Part shown: positions 1-7,249 of the stretch, in pieces
Layout: the number at the start of each line of letters is the position of its first letter
Numbering within the stretch: the first letter of the stretch is position 1
Origin: GCA-016700035 sp964454845
Lineage (GTDB): Bacteria; Patescibacteriota; Saccharimonadia; CAILAD01; GCA-016700035
Assembly: GCA_964454845.1 (NCBI GenBank)
Contig: CAYVVS010000008.1
Coordinates: 1-30,083, forward strand
DNA: 30,083 bases
Direction of reading: 5' to 3'
Position numbers and translations under genes: made by a program
The notes under the pieces: model-generated
What the model saw: the letters and a program-made list of their open reading frames with translations, nothing else
Told to the model about the DNA's origin: nothing
The model's database searches: none

Positions 1-4
1 GGGT

Positions 5-48
5 CACCAAGCAAAGAGTCCAGTGCAAGCTGGGCTTTTTGCTTGGTG
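5..48 (+). repeat. 19-bp stem-loop at window start
   Basis: Bases 5-23 pair with 30-48 in a 19-bp stem with two G-U wobbles and a 6-base loop. No T-run follows directly. It lies just before the terminator at 66-104, so it is probably part of the 3' end of an RNA or 3' UTR entering from the left of the window. The folding is read directly; the role is unknown. Confidence 0.55.
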
Positions 49-65
49 GGTTTAGTGAAACGATG

Positions 66-104
66 GACCGTGATAGTACTTAATGACTATTGCGGTCTTT
101 TTTT
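66..104 (+). terminator. Intrinsic terminator of an off-window plus-strand transcript
   Basis: A 12-bp stem (66-77 with 86-97, two wobbles) with an 8-base loop is followed by seven T (98-104) on the plus strand. It overlaps the last codons of the minus-strand GLUG gene, which ends at 80. Read on the minus strand it has no T-run, so it belongs to a plus-strand unit that begins left of the window. Confidence 0.75.
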
Positions 105-3100
105 GTTTTCTTAAGAAATACCAAGAGAATGAAGCCACCTATGGCGATAATTACTAATATCCATGCAGAAGCTATTGGGAAATTGCTTGCTAAGTTTATT
201 GCTTCATTTGGGGTATCTGGAGTGTCCGCAGCAGCCGAAGTGCTCGATTGGGCGATGAGCGCAATCGACAGAGTGGCGGTGCTGGCTGTGGTACCGCCGA
301 GCTGGAGCCTTAGATCATTTTTACCATCGTCGTTTACATCATGCTCAATGGTGCTGCCCTTATTGATGCGGATATCTGTTGGTGTCGATGCGATAGTTGC
401 GATGATGTAGTTGTCGGTGATCTCTTTTATCGTAATGCTGTGGCGCTCGCCATTATGTTCGAAGTAGATAATTTGACCAACTTCTAGGCTGAGCGTTTTG
501 CCTGAGCCATTGAGAAATTCGCTAAAGTCGTTCAGAAGAATTGATTGCAGGGGGGTACTGGTATTTTGCTGTCTAACATTTGCGCTGCTGGTTTGGGTAG
601 TGTTGGCTTGACTAGAACTGCGGCTTGCGACACTGGAAGGTTGATCGTTGCTTGTAGAAGGAGCTGGAGTCTCGCTAGAGGGGCTCTTGGTTGTAATTTC
701 TAGGCGTGACCAGTTGCCAACGCCATAATCATTCGTGAATCGAAATTCTAGGTAATAATTACTGTCAGGTTCAAGTCCAGTAACCGTTGCTTGAGCTAGA
801 TTTATGTTGGCGAGCGTAAGATCCGTATAGCTGGAGCCGCCAACTTTTTTGAAGCGCGCCTCCCATGTGTCGCTACCCCAAGCGCCAGTAGGAGCAACTT
901 CGCAGCTACCAGTAATACTCGAGCTGGTGCTTTGCGGTTGTTCGCAGAGTACATAAGGCGCGTATACGGCCGTAAAGTTCCAGCCAGTGCTATTTGTGAT
1001 GCCTTCAATTTGGTTTCCGGCATTATCACGGAATGCACCGCTAGAAACTTGAACGTAATAATCGTTTTCAACCTCTAGATCCGAACTCGGGTTAATAGTG
1101 GCAGTTGCGCCATTGACGGTAACTTGTCCACTCAAAACGTTAATGGTTTCGACCACCGAGTCATCAGATTGCTTATAGATGGTGATTGAGCCTGTGTTTT
1201 TTGCGATGTCTTCAGTGAAGGTAATGCTGAGATTTTGCGCGATTGGCACATCGCCACTTCCATCGCTTGGGCTGAGTGTACTGATGGTTGGTGTGGTGGT
1301 ATCTATAACTGTAGTGAGCGTCTCGCTGAAGGCTGAAATGTTTTGGAGGTTATCTCTGGCGCGCACCCTAAAGTACCAAGTCCCAGGAGCAAGTGTTTGA
1401 TACACGTTATAGGTTGTAGCGTTGACCGAGGTGGTGGTAAGTGAATCAAAGCTTGGGCTCTGTGACCATTGAATATCGTAAGGGAGAGAATAGAAGCCTA
1501 CGCCTGTTTCCACCGAATCAGTCCAAGTCAGTGGAGGAGTGGTGTCGTTGGTTGTGATGTAGCCGGATAATTCTGGAACAGTGGGGGCGGTCGTATCAAC
1601 ACCGAATGCCACCGAACCACTGTTAGCTGAAGTGTAGCTCGATTCGGCAGCATTATTGTCGATCGCTTTAACGCGCCAGTAATATTGCCCGTCAGCCAGA
1701 GTCTGTCCGGCTGTGCCAGTGGTATAGGTGCCTGATCCGGCAGATTGACCGACGGTAAAGCTCATCGCTCCGGGCGTTGTGAGGGCAGAAGTGTAAGTTA
1801 CAACAGGGCTTGCGAAATTCGATGAGTCGTCGATTTGTAGAGTATATTGCACGGTATCGCTGCTGTTGGTGTCGGCAGTTGTAAAAGATAGACTTGGGGT
1901 GGTATCGGTGGACCAAGTGCCATCTACAAGTTCTGTGGAGCCTAAACTTGCAACCGAGGGTGTGGCGTTACTGTTGAAGACTTGCCAATTGAGGTACGGG
2001 TAGCCATCGTTGAGTACACCGTTTGTGTCTATGTTCCAGTAGTCATTATTTGCAACATCATTGTTTGGGTTGCCGACAAAATCCCATGGACTCGTGAGCC
2101 CAGCAGTGCCGGTGGTTGTGAAGGTTGCCACCGATTTCATCTGAACAGTGCTTTTACCGGTGCCCCGGCCGCCTGAAAAGACCCCGCCGGTTGTCTGACC
2201 AGAAGTTTGCGTGTCCCAAAAATTATTTACACAGCTTGAGCAGGTATGGTCATAGTAGATGAAACCTCCATTGGTTTGGCCGTCTACCAGGCCTGTAGAG
2301 TATGAGTTGGAAACTGTTCCCAGGTAAATATAGCGCATAAACGAGCCGCCGGTGCCGGCAACGGAAGGGTAGACATCTCCACGTGCATAAGAGTTGGTTA
2401 TAATGCCGGCGCAGTTGTGACTTTGGGAGGCAAAACCACCAAGGTCTATATCCCCATAGACGTCGCCTGTTGCAAATGAAGTGTTAATCGTCCCATAGCA
2501 AGTGGTGCCGACAAAGCCGCCCATATAGTCGTTCGTGAGCCCGCCGGCCGAATCTCCCAAAATATTACCCGTGGCGTATGAGTTGGAAATAGTGCCATAA
2601 ACTCTACTGCCAGCAAAACCACCTCCGTATGAGTTACTACGAATATTGCCGGTAGCGCCAGAGCTGGTGATTGTGCTGGTAGATGGACTTGATGCATTAA
2701 TTGAACCAATAAGTCCCCCTACGTTATTGTTGCCGGTTACGTTGATGGAAGATGTTGCATTGGTGATGTTGCTGTTGTCAGAATAACCGACAAGTCCTCC
2801 TACATTATTGAGCGTTGAGGTAATTGTGCCGCTCGAATTTACATTTGTAACCGTGGTGGTTGTTCCAATCCTGCCGGCCAGGGCGCCGACATTGCTTTGG
2901 GTGGAGTTAATACTTACGTTTGTGAGAGAGAGATCTTCGATTATCGCTCCATTAGTGAAGCCAAATAAGCCCTGATATGTGGCCGCGTTGCCTGAACCAA
3001 TATAGAGGCCACTGATGGTCTTGCCGTTACCATCGAATTTACCGTAAAAATTATTGCTGCCATTACCAATGGGGGTCCAGCCATTGCCGGTGTTGTAAGG

Positions 3101-3424
3101 CGCTACATTGAGATCTATATCACTATTGAGCTTGAAGTATTTGCCAGAATGACTACTGCCTAGGTACGAAGTGAGGCTGGCGAGATCTGCCGCCGAATCA
3201 ATCAAAAATGGATTTCCGGCCGAGCCATCGCCACTCAGAAAGGCTTCGGCGTGGAATGGACTGCGGAAAAAAGACGAGATAAGCAATAGGGCAACAAGAC
3301 CCAGCCAGAGAGGAAGGTGATTTTTGGGAGTTCGCAGTCTTCGTCGCAATTTTGTGACTCTCTGCGATGTGTGTATTTCATGACGACGATAAATGCCGTC
3401 AAGTTGTTTGTTCTTGATTTGCAA
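80..3424 (-). CDS. Large GLUG-repeat surface protein, membrane-anchored at the C-terminus
   Basis: 1114-residue secreted protein, probably an adhesin or cell-surface protein. A basic N-terminus precedes a hydrophobic export segment at about residues 37-60. Residues about 65-330 carry GLUG-type repeats (blocks such as GLFGF, GGLVGYS, GGFAGS and NSYATG), which form beta-helical extracellular structures. Then come fibronectin/Ig-like stretches (about 480-700), a Big_5/SbsA-like Ig domain (about 705-815, beginning STLSPSDGSGDVP), another FN3-like part and a Ser/Thr-rich linker (about 915-965). A hydrophobic segment near 1082-1103 is followed by a Lys-rich tail. No LPXTG motif is visible, so sortase anchoring is not supported. 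The start is TTG, chosen because GAGGT (3431-3435) lies 6 bases upstream. The ligand is unknown. The surface role is inferred from the domain types. Confidence 0.85.
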   Translation of the reverse strand: MQIKNKQLDGIYRRHEIHTSQRVTKLRRRLRTPKNHLPLWLGLVALLLISSFFRSPFHAEAFLSGDGSAGNPFLIDSAADLASLTSYLGSSHSGKYFKLNSDIDLNVAPYNTGNGWTPIGNGSNNFYGKFDGNGKTISGLYIGSGNAATYQGLFGFTNGAIIEDLSLTNVSINSTQSNVGALAGRIGTTTTVTNVNSSGTITSTLNNVGGLVGYSDNSNITNATSSINVTGNNNVGGLIGSINASSPSTSTITSSGATGNIRSNSYGGGFAGSRVYGTISNSYATGNILGDSAGGLTNDYMGGFVGTTCYGTINTSFATGDVYGDIDLGGFASQSHNCAGIITNSYARGDVYPSVAGTGGSFMRYIYLGTVSNSYSTGLVDGQTNGGFIYYDHTCSSCVNNFWDTQTSGQTTGGVFSGGRGTGKSTVQMKSVATFTTTGTAGLTSPWDFVGNPNNDVANNDYWNIDTNGVLNDGYPYLNWQVFNSNATPSVASLGSTELVDGTWSTDTTPSLSFTTADTNSSDTVQYTLQIDDSSNFASPVVTYTSALTTPGAMSFTVGQSAGSGTYTTGTAGQTLADGQYYWRVKAIDNNAAESSYTSANSGSVAFGVDTTAPTVPELSGYITTNDTTPPLTWTDSVETGVGFYSLPYDIQWSQSPSFDSLTTTSVNATTYNVYQTLAPGTWYFRVRARDNLQNISAFSETLTTVIDTTTPTISTLSPSDGSGDVPIAQNLSITFTEDIAKNTGSITIYKQSDDSVVETINVLSGQVTVNGATATINPSSDLEVENDYYVQVSSGAFRDNAGNQIEGITNSTGWNFTAVYAPYVLCEQPQSTSSSITGSCEVAPTGAWGSDTWEARFKKVGGSSYTDLTLANINLAQATVTGLEPDSNYYLEFRFTNDYGVGNWSRLEITTKSPSSETPAPSTSNDQPSSVASRSSSQANTTQTSSANVRQQNTSTPLQSILLNDFSEFLNGSGKTLSLEVGQIIYFEHNGERHSITIKEITDNYIIATIASTPTDIRINKGSTIEHDVNDDGKNDLRLQLGGTTASTATLSIALIAQSSTSAAADTPDTPNEAINLASNFPIASAWILVIIAIGGFILLVFLKKTKKDRNSH

Positions 3425-3446
3425 AAAAACACCTCGAATTAGCTAA

Positions 3447-3476
3447 ATTTTACCATAAGCATAATAAGAAGTGTAA
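3447..3476 (-). promoter_or_regulatory. Promoter of the GLUG surface protein gene
   Basis: On the minus strand, TTACAC (3471-3476) and TAAAAT (3447-3452) are separated by 18 bases. TGG directly before the -10 makes it an extended -10. The predicted start of transcription gives a leader of about 15 bases, which still holds the GAGGT ribosome site. Confidence 0.45.
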
Positions 3477-3560
3477 GTTTTACAACAGGAAATAATGTAT
3501 GGTAGGGCAATTTTCTGCGCGTAGTAGGGAGGCTGTCTTGCTGCCAAAGGTAGGTAAATG

Positions 3561-3589
3561 TTGCGTCTTTATGGTTAATATGGTATATT
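3561..3589 (+). promoter_or_regulatory. Sigma-70-type promoter with extended -10
   Basis: TTGCGT (3561-3566), a 17-base spacer and TATATT (3584-3589), with TGG directly before the -10. Transcription would begin near 3596, just before the folded leader at 3605-3674. Confidence 0.6.
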
Positions 3590-3604
3590 ACTAGTGTAAT
3601 AGGT

Positions 3605-3683
3605 CAGCGGCCCAACCAAAAAGGGCGCCCATTGCGGTTATTACAAGGTTTCTTTCGAACCTTGATAGCCGCTGTTTTATTTT
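3605..3683 (+). ncRNA. Folded leader or small RNA with three-way-junction shape and U-rich tail
   Basis: Bases 3605-3611 pair perfectly with 3668-3674 (7 bp). Inside are a short stem (3614-3617 with 3636-3639, loop containing the palindrome GGGCGCCC) and a strong 7-bp hairpin (3644-3650 with 3658-3664). The closing stem is followed by TTTTATTTT (3675-3683), as in an intrinsic terminator. With the promoter at 3561-3589 this could be a small RNA of about 88 nt, or an attenuator or riboswitch-like leader for the gene at 3717. Junction bases do not match the purine riboswitch. The folding is read from sequence; the function is inferred. Confidence 0.5.
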
Positions 3684-3716
3684 CTGACCATTCCTCAACA
3701 CACAAAGGAGAATGAA

Positions 3717-3965
3717 ATGGCCACAACAATCCCCATGTTGGTCCGGTGGTTTAACATTGGTGTAGAGCAGGGTGCCACCCACATGATCGTGGTGTGCGAT
3801 ACCTTTGACTGGGAAGACTTTCCGGTCTACGTTATGCCCGCTGAAGATGCCGTCGAGAAGTTCGCTGAGCTTCACGAGCGCAACATGCAGAAGGTGATTG
3901 AGGTGTACAACTTGGGTCTGGATTGTGACGACCAGATGGCTGAGCGGCGTGCCTTCCACTTCTAG
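3717..3965 (+). CDS. Small soluble protein of unknown function (82 aa)
   Basis: 82-residue acidic protein with no signal peptide, membrane segment or recognised catalytic motif. The core GATHMIVVCDTFDWEDFPVYV looks like a compact alpha/beta fold. It is followed by a helix (about residues 42-66) and a conserved-looking end, DQMAERRAFHF. I have an uncertain memory of similar short hypothetical proteins in phages and bacteria, so no function is assigned. The start is firm: AAGGAG sits 7 bases before ATG. It is a single-gene unit with its own promoter and folded leader upstream and a terminator directly after. Both lysines use AAG, unlike the housekeeping genes nearby, and the gene looks richer in G+C than its neighbours. 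It resembles the other isolated small genes at 7250, 17660, 26757 and 28261. Confidence 0.8.
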   Translation: MATTIPMLVRWFNIGVEQGATHMIVVCDTFDWEDFPVYVMPAEDAVEKFAELHERNMQKVIEVYNLGLDCDDQMAERRAFHF

Positions 3966-3971
3966 CATGGT

Positions 3972-4003
3972 AAGGGGGAGGGCTTCGTGCTCTCCCCTTT
4001 TTT
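3972..4003 (+). terminator. Intrinsic terminator after the 82-aa gene
   Basis: AAGGGG-GAG (3972-3980) pairs with CTC-CCCTT-type bases at 3990-3999 with one bulged T, followed by six T (3998-4003). It lies six bases after the stop codon. Confidence 0.8.
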
Positions 4004-4067
4004 CCGTGCTCTAAGTAATATTTCAGTTTGGCGTTTTACTCTTGAGGGTGTTAAGCGGAGTATGAAT

Positions 4068-4577
4068 ATGAATAAAAAGAAGATGCTGGCTGCGGCTATT
4101 GCCTCACTTGGAATTGCTTCGGTGGTTGGAGTTGGCACGGTTGCTGCACAAGAGGCCGGCGGTACGAGTTTAGCGGAGAAGATCGCCACACAGTTTAACC
4201 TCAATAAAGATGAAGTACAGAAGGTGATTGATAGCGATCATACAGAGCGTCATGCTGAGATGCAAAAACGTGCCGAAGAGCGTCTGCAGGAAGCAGTTGA
4301 TGCTGGCAAGCTGACATCTGAGCAAAAGGATAAGATCGTTGCCAAGATGAAAGAGCTCGAGTCGAGTCGAGAAGCTAAACGGGAAGAGATGAAGAATAAG
4401 ACCGAAGAGGAACGTCGCGCAGCTATGAAGGCAGAGCGTGATGATCTCAAGAAATGGGCTGAGGAAAATAATATCCCGACCGAATACTTGATGTTTGGCG
4501 GTCGTGGACACGGCGGCCCGGGAATGGGTGGTATGCGTGGCGATGGACCGCCATCAGACGCACCAGCCGAAAATTAA
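4068..4577 (+). CDS. Small exported helical protein with Gly/Met/His-rich tail
   Basis: 169 residues from the chosen start. The N-terminus NKKK, a hydrophobic stretch (about 5-25) and VAAQEAGG form a typical signal peptide. The mature part is almost wholly charged helix (Glu, Lys, Arg), probably coiled coil, including LTSEQKDKIVAKMKELE and a run of EERRAAMKAERDDLKKW. The last 25 residues are rich in Gly, Met and His and may bind metal. The pattern resembles DUF2680/Spy-like periplasmic proteins, but this is a similarity of style, not a firm assignment. The start ATG at 4068 is preferred over 4062 because GGAG (4057-4060) is 7 bases from it but only 1 from 4062. A terminator separates it from the two-component operon that follows. 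It could be a target of that system, as Spy and CpxP are in other bacteria; this is speculation. Confidence 0.75.
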   Translation: MNKKKMLAAAIASLGIASVVGVGTVAAQEAGGTSLAEKIATQFNLNKDEVQKVIDSDHTERHAEMQKRAEERLQEAVDAGKLTSEQKDKIVAKMKELESSREAKREEMKNKTEEERRAAMKAERDDLKKWAEENNIPTEYLMFGGRGHGGPGMGGMRGDGPPSDAPAEN

Positions 4578-4601
4578 CTAGCGTAAATAGCGTCCTACCG
4601 T

Positions 4602-4636
4602 ACAAGCCGGCCTACCCTCCAGGTCGGCTTGTTTTT
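4602..4636 (+). terminator. Strong intrinsic terminator before the two-component operon
   Basis: A 12-bp stem (4602-4613 with 4621-4632, one wobble) with a 7-base loop and a T-run to 4636. It separates the secreted helical protein from the response regulator gene. Confidence 0.9.
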
Positions 4637-4664
4637 AAGTTTTTTCTCAGAAACAAGGTAGAAT

Positions 4665-5354
4665 ATGAAGAGTATGAAAATCCTTGTTGTTGAAGATGAA
4701 GAAAAGATTGCTCGAGCTCTCCAGCGCGGCTTAGAGCAAGAGCGATTTTCGGTCGAGATTGCCTTGGATGGTGCGGCCGGACTGGCTGCCGCTGAGGCCG
4801 ATGAATATGATGTGATCGTGCTTGATCGCATGCTCCCAGAGATGGATGGCATGGAGGTGTGTCGCACTCTGCGTGAGGCCGGTAATAAGACTCCAATCTT
4901 GATGCTGACTGCCAAGGATCAGGTGCGTGACCGTGTTGCCGGATTAAACGCTGGAGCAGATGATTATCTCGTAAAGCCATTTGCCTTTGAGGAACTTTTG
5001 GCGCGGCTGCATGCTTTGTTGCGTCGCCCAAGTCAAGCCGCTGATGTCGTGTTAAAGGTTGCAGATCTCGAGCTAGATCCAACATCTTTTACTGCAAAGC
5101 GGGCTGGCCGACTTATTAAGCTTTCGGCAAAAGAATTTGCACTACTGGAGTACTTGATGCGCAACGAAGGGCAAGTGCTCTCAAAAGAGAAAATTATTGA
5201 TCACGTATGGGAATATGATGCTGACGTATTGCCGAATAATGTAGAGGTGTTTATCGGTTATTTGCGCCGGAAAGTTGACCAGCCGTTTTCGGGTCCAAGC
5301 TTAATCCATACTGCACGTGGTTTCGGGTACTCTGTGGGGGCAGATGGTGTATGA
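4665..5354 (+). CDS. OmpR/PhoB-family response regulator
   Basis: 229-residue two-domain DNA-binding response regulator. The receiver domain (about 4-120) has the acidic pair E10/D11, phospho-acceptor D54 in VIVLDRMLPEMDG, switch T82 (LTAK) and K104 (VKPF). The C-terminal winged helix (about 128-225) shows the OmpR-type pattern, with LSAKEFALLEYLMRN and a final RGFGYSV. It should be phosphorylated by the kinase encoded next. ATG at 4665 follows AAGGT by 5 bases; a second ATG at 4674 (MKILVVEDEE) is also possible. TAGAAT (4659-4664) touches the first ATG, and if it is a -10 box transcription would begin close to the second ATG. The stop overlaps the kinase start (ATGA), a sign of translational coupling. 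Target genes are unknown. Confidence 0.95.
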   Translation: MKSMKILVVEDEEKIARALQRGLEQERFSVEIALDGAAGLAAAEADEYDVIVLDRMLPEMDGMEVCRTLREAGNKTPILMLTAKDQVRDRVAGLNAGADDYLVKPFAFEELLARLHALLRRPSQAADVVLKVADLELDPTSFTAKRAGRLIKLSAKEFALLEYLMRNEGQVLSKEKIIDHVWEYDADVLPNNVEVFIGYLRRKVDQPFSGPSLIHTARGFGYSVGADGV

Positions 5355-6373
5355 CGCAACCAGCTGAAAAAACTCCAGTTAGCTGGACACCGGCGCTTAA
5401 GTTAACTGCCTGGTACTTAGGATTTATTCTGTTGTTGAGCCTGACATTTAGCGTGTTTGTGTATCGCGTTTCGCTTTCTGAGCTGGAGCGTGGTTTACGA
5501 AGGCCAACTGCCAGCGGCCCGATGCTGTATTTTGATAGTGAAAATAGTTATGACTCTTTTCGGCTTGAACGCCTTAAGCAGGGAGAGGCCAATATCCGCG
5601 CAAACCTGTTTGTGTTTAATATAATTATTCTTGCGGCCGGGGGCGGTTTAAGCTATTTCTTTGCTCGCCGAACCATTCGACCAATTGAAGAAGCGCTGGA
5701 GGCTCAAACACGTTTTACGGCTGATGCGTCGCATGAGTTACGTACCCCGCTGGCAGTTATGCAAACCGAAACTGAAGTTGCATTGCGTGATAAAAGACTT
5801 TCAGCCACCGATGCGCGCCAAGTACTCTCTAGTAATTTAGAAGAGGTAACACGTGTACGTAGCTTGGTGGATGGCCTACTGAGATTGGCGCGAAATGGCG
5901 GCGCCATCGAGAAGCCGGTAAAAGTGGAGCTAGCGAGCTTGGCAGGCGAAGCCATGGAGCGGGTAGAAAAATCGGCAAGAGCGAAAAAGATTAGTATAGA
6001 AACGGAATTAAAAAAAGTATCGGCGCGAGGTGATCAAGAGAACCTAGTTGAGCTGATAGTAATCTTGCTCGATAACGCGATTAAGTACAGCGCTAGTGGT
6101 AAAACCATTTGGCTCAAAACGTATACTGAGGGTAAGCATGCAGTGATTATGGTCGCTGATGAAGGTGAGGGAATAAAAGCTAGTCAGCTGGAGCATATAT
6201 TTGAGCGATTTTATCGTGCAGACGTAAGTCGTAGCAAACAAAAAGTTGAAGGTTTTGGTATTGGACTATCTATCGCCAAGCAGATTGCCCAGGCGCACAG
6301 TGGTGTAATTGAAGCGCATAGTGAGCTTGGTGTTGGCTCAACATTCTTGGTGAAAATCCCAAAACTACATTGA
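5351..6373 (+). CDS. Membrane sensor histidine kinase
   Basis: 340-residue kinase partner of the preceding regulator. It has two membrane segments (about 17-38 and 85-105) flanking an outside loop of about 45 residues, too short for a known sensor domain. A short HAMP-like linker is followed by HisKA with H128 in ADASHELRTPL. The catalytic domain has N-box N242 (LLDNAIKYS), G1 at about 270-275 (DEGEGI), F box FERFYRAD and G2 GFGIGLSIA. All residues for autophosphorylation are present. It overlaps the regulator gene by 4 bases, and the heliorhodopsin start lies 51 bases downstream on the same strand. Since the kinase lacks an obvious input domain, a membrane partner such as the heliorhodopsin could supply the signal; that is a hypothesis from context only. 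Confidence 0.95.
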   Translation: MTQPAEKTPVSWTPALKLTAWYLGFILLLSLTFSVFVYRVSLSELERGLRRPTASGPMLYFDSENSYDSFRLERLKQGEANIRANLFVFNIIILAAGGGLSYFFARRTIRPIEEALEAQTRFTADASHELRTPLAVMQTETEVALRDKRLSATDARQVLSSNLEEVTRVRSLVDGLLRLARNGGAIEKPVKVELASLAGEAMERVEKSARAKKISIETELKKVSARGDQENLVELIVILLDNAIKYSASGKTIWLKTYTEGKHAVIMVADEGEGIKASQLEHIFERFYRADVSRSKQKVEGFGIGLSIAKQIAQAHSGVIEAHSELGVGSTFLVKIPKLH

Positions 6374-6424
6374 GCTAAAAAGTTAGAGGGAGTATTGTGG
6401 TCTTATAAACATAAGGACTATATC

Positions 6425-7201
6425 GTGGCAAAAAAAGTTACTCCCCAATCGCTCAAAAAATGGAATCTCACCATGGCCGCCCTGCATGGAGCGCAAGCGC
6501 TTCTTATGGTAGTAATTGCTAAATGGGATGTTGTTTACCCGATAAATGTGAGTTTCTTAAAATTTGATCTGGCCTCTAAGACTCTCAAGCCAGCTGTTGA
6601 ACAGGTTGGCGATGTGGCGTTGGTGCTGCCGATTATCATCTTTCTTGCGCTGAGCTCACTCTTTCATTTACTCATCGCAACAGTTGGGAATAAAAAGTAT
6701 AACGCTGATTTGGTACGTGGCATAAACCGCTTCCGCTGGGTGGAATACTCATTTTCTGCCAGCACGATGATTGTAGCCATTGCGCTCCTTACCGGCATTT
6801 ATGATGCAGCTTCACTGCTTATGATGTTCTCGCTGGTTGCAATCATGAATCTCTTGGGCCTGGTCATGGAGGTGCATAATCAAACTACGAAAAAGACAAG
6901 TTGGCTTTCGTACTGGCTTGGTTGTTTGGCAGGCCTGATCCCGTGGTTGGTGATTGCCATTTACTTTACTGCTGCCGAAGCTTTTGGTCCGGCAGAAGCC
7001 CAAATTCCAAGCTTTGTGTACGGGATTTATGTTTCGATTTTCTTCTTCTTTAACTGTTTTGCGATCAACATGGTGTTGCAGTACAAAAAGATTGGCCCTT
7101 GGAAAGACTACCTCTATGGCGAGAAAGTGTATGTGGTGCTTTCGTTAGTTGCTAAGTCTGCGTTGGCCTGGCAGATTTTTGCCGGCACATTGCGCCCATA
7201 A
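6425..7201 (+). CDS. Heliorhodopsin (seven-helix retinal protein)
   Basis: 258-residue heliorhodopsin, a retinal-binding membrane protein whose topology is inverted relative to type-1 rhodopsins and which is thought to be a light sensor or regulator rather than a pump. Seven hydrophobic helices are visible. Family marks: RWVEYS in helix 3 with Schiff-base counterion E107, SLVAKSALAWQ in helix 7 with retinal lysine K244, His at 21 and 81, GCLAGLIPW in helix 5 and FVYGIYVSIFFFFN in helix 6. Using the GTG start the counterion falls at 107, the same number as in heliorhodopsin 48C12 (from memory). GTG at 6425 has AAGGA 7 bases upstream; an in-frame TTG at 6395 is poorer. It follows the histidine kinase by 51 bases, so co-transcription is likely. 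No retinal-forming gene is in the window; retinal may be scavenged. Confidence 0.93.
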   Translation: MAKKVTPQSLKKWNLTMAALHGAQALLMVVIAKWDVVYPINVSFLKFDLASKTLKPAVEQVGDVALVLPIIIFLALSSLFHLLIATVGNKKYNADLVRGINRFRWVEYSFSASTMIVAIALLTGIYDAASLLMMFSLVAIMNLLGLVMEVHNQTTKKTSWLSYWLGCLAGLIPWLVIAIYFTAAEAFGPAEAQIPSFVYGIYVSIFFFFNCFAINMVLQYKKIGPWKDYLYGEKVYVVLSLVAKSALAWQIFAGTLRP

Positions 7202-7239
7202 AAAAGAACCCGCTCTTCCTTTTTAGGGGAAGAGCGGGT
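7200..7239 (-). terminator. Terminator between convergent heliorhodopsin and 126-aa gene
   Basis: Perfect 12-bp stem (7208-7219 with 7228-7239). The A-run at 7200-7205 gives a T-run on the minus strand, so it is a canonical terminator for the minus-strand gene at 7250-7630. On the plus strand no T-run follows, but the hairpin could still help end the heliorhodopsin transcript. Confidence 0.85.
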
Positions 7240-7249
7240 GGTGTCATCA

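Noticed and set aside
80..200. Sortase anchoring of the GLUG protein
   Set aside because: There is a membrane helix and basic tail, but no LPXTG-like motif precedes them.
3605..3674. Purine riboswitch
   Set aside because: The three-way junction is similar in outline, but the loop and junction bases do not match the known conserved ones.
4170..4511. 113-aa minus-strand reading frame
   Set aside because: It is antisense to the secreted helical protein and has no ribosome site or promoter of its own.
6395..6424. TTG start ten codons upstream for the heliorhodopsin
   Set aside because: Its ribosome site is only 2 bases away, whereas GTG 6425 has AAGGA at 7 bases and places the counterion at the expected number.
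6425..7201. Type-1 rhodopsin proton pump
   Set aside because: It lacks the helix-3 pump triad pattern and has heliorhodopsin signatures RWVEYS and SLVAKSALAWQ.
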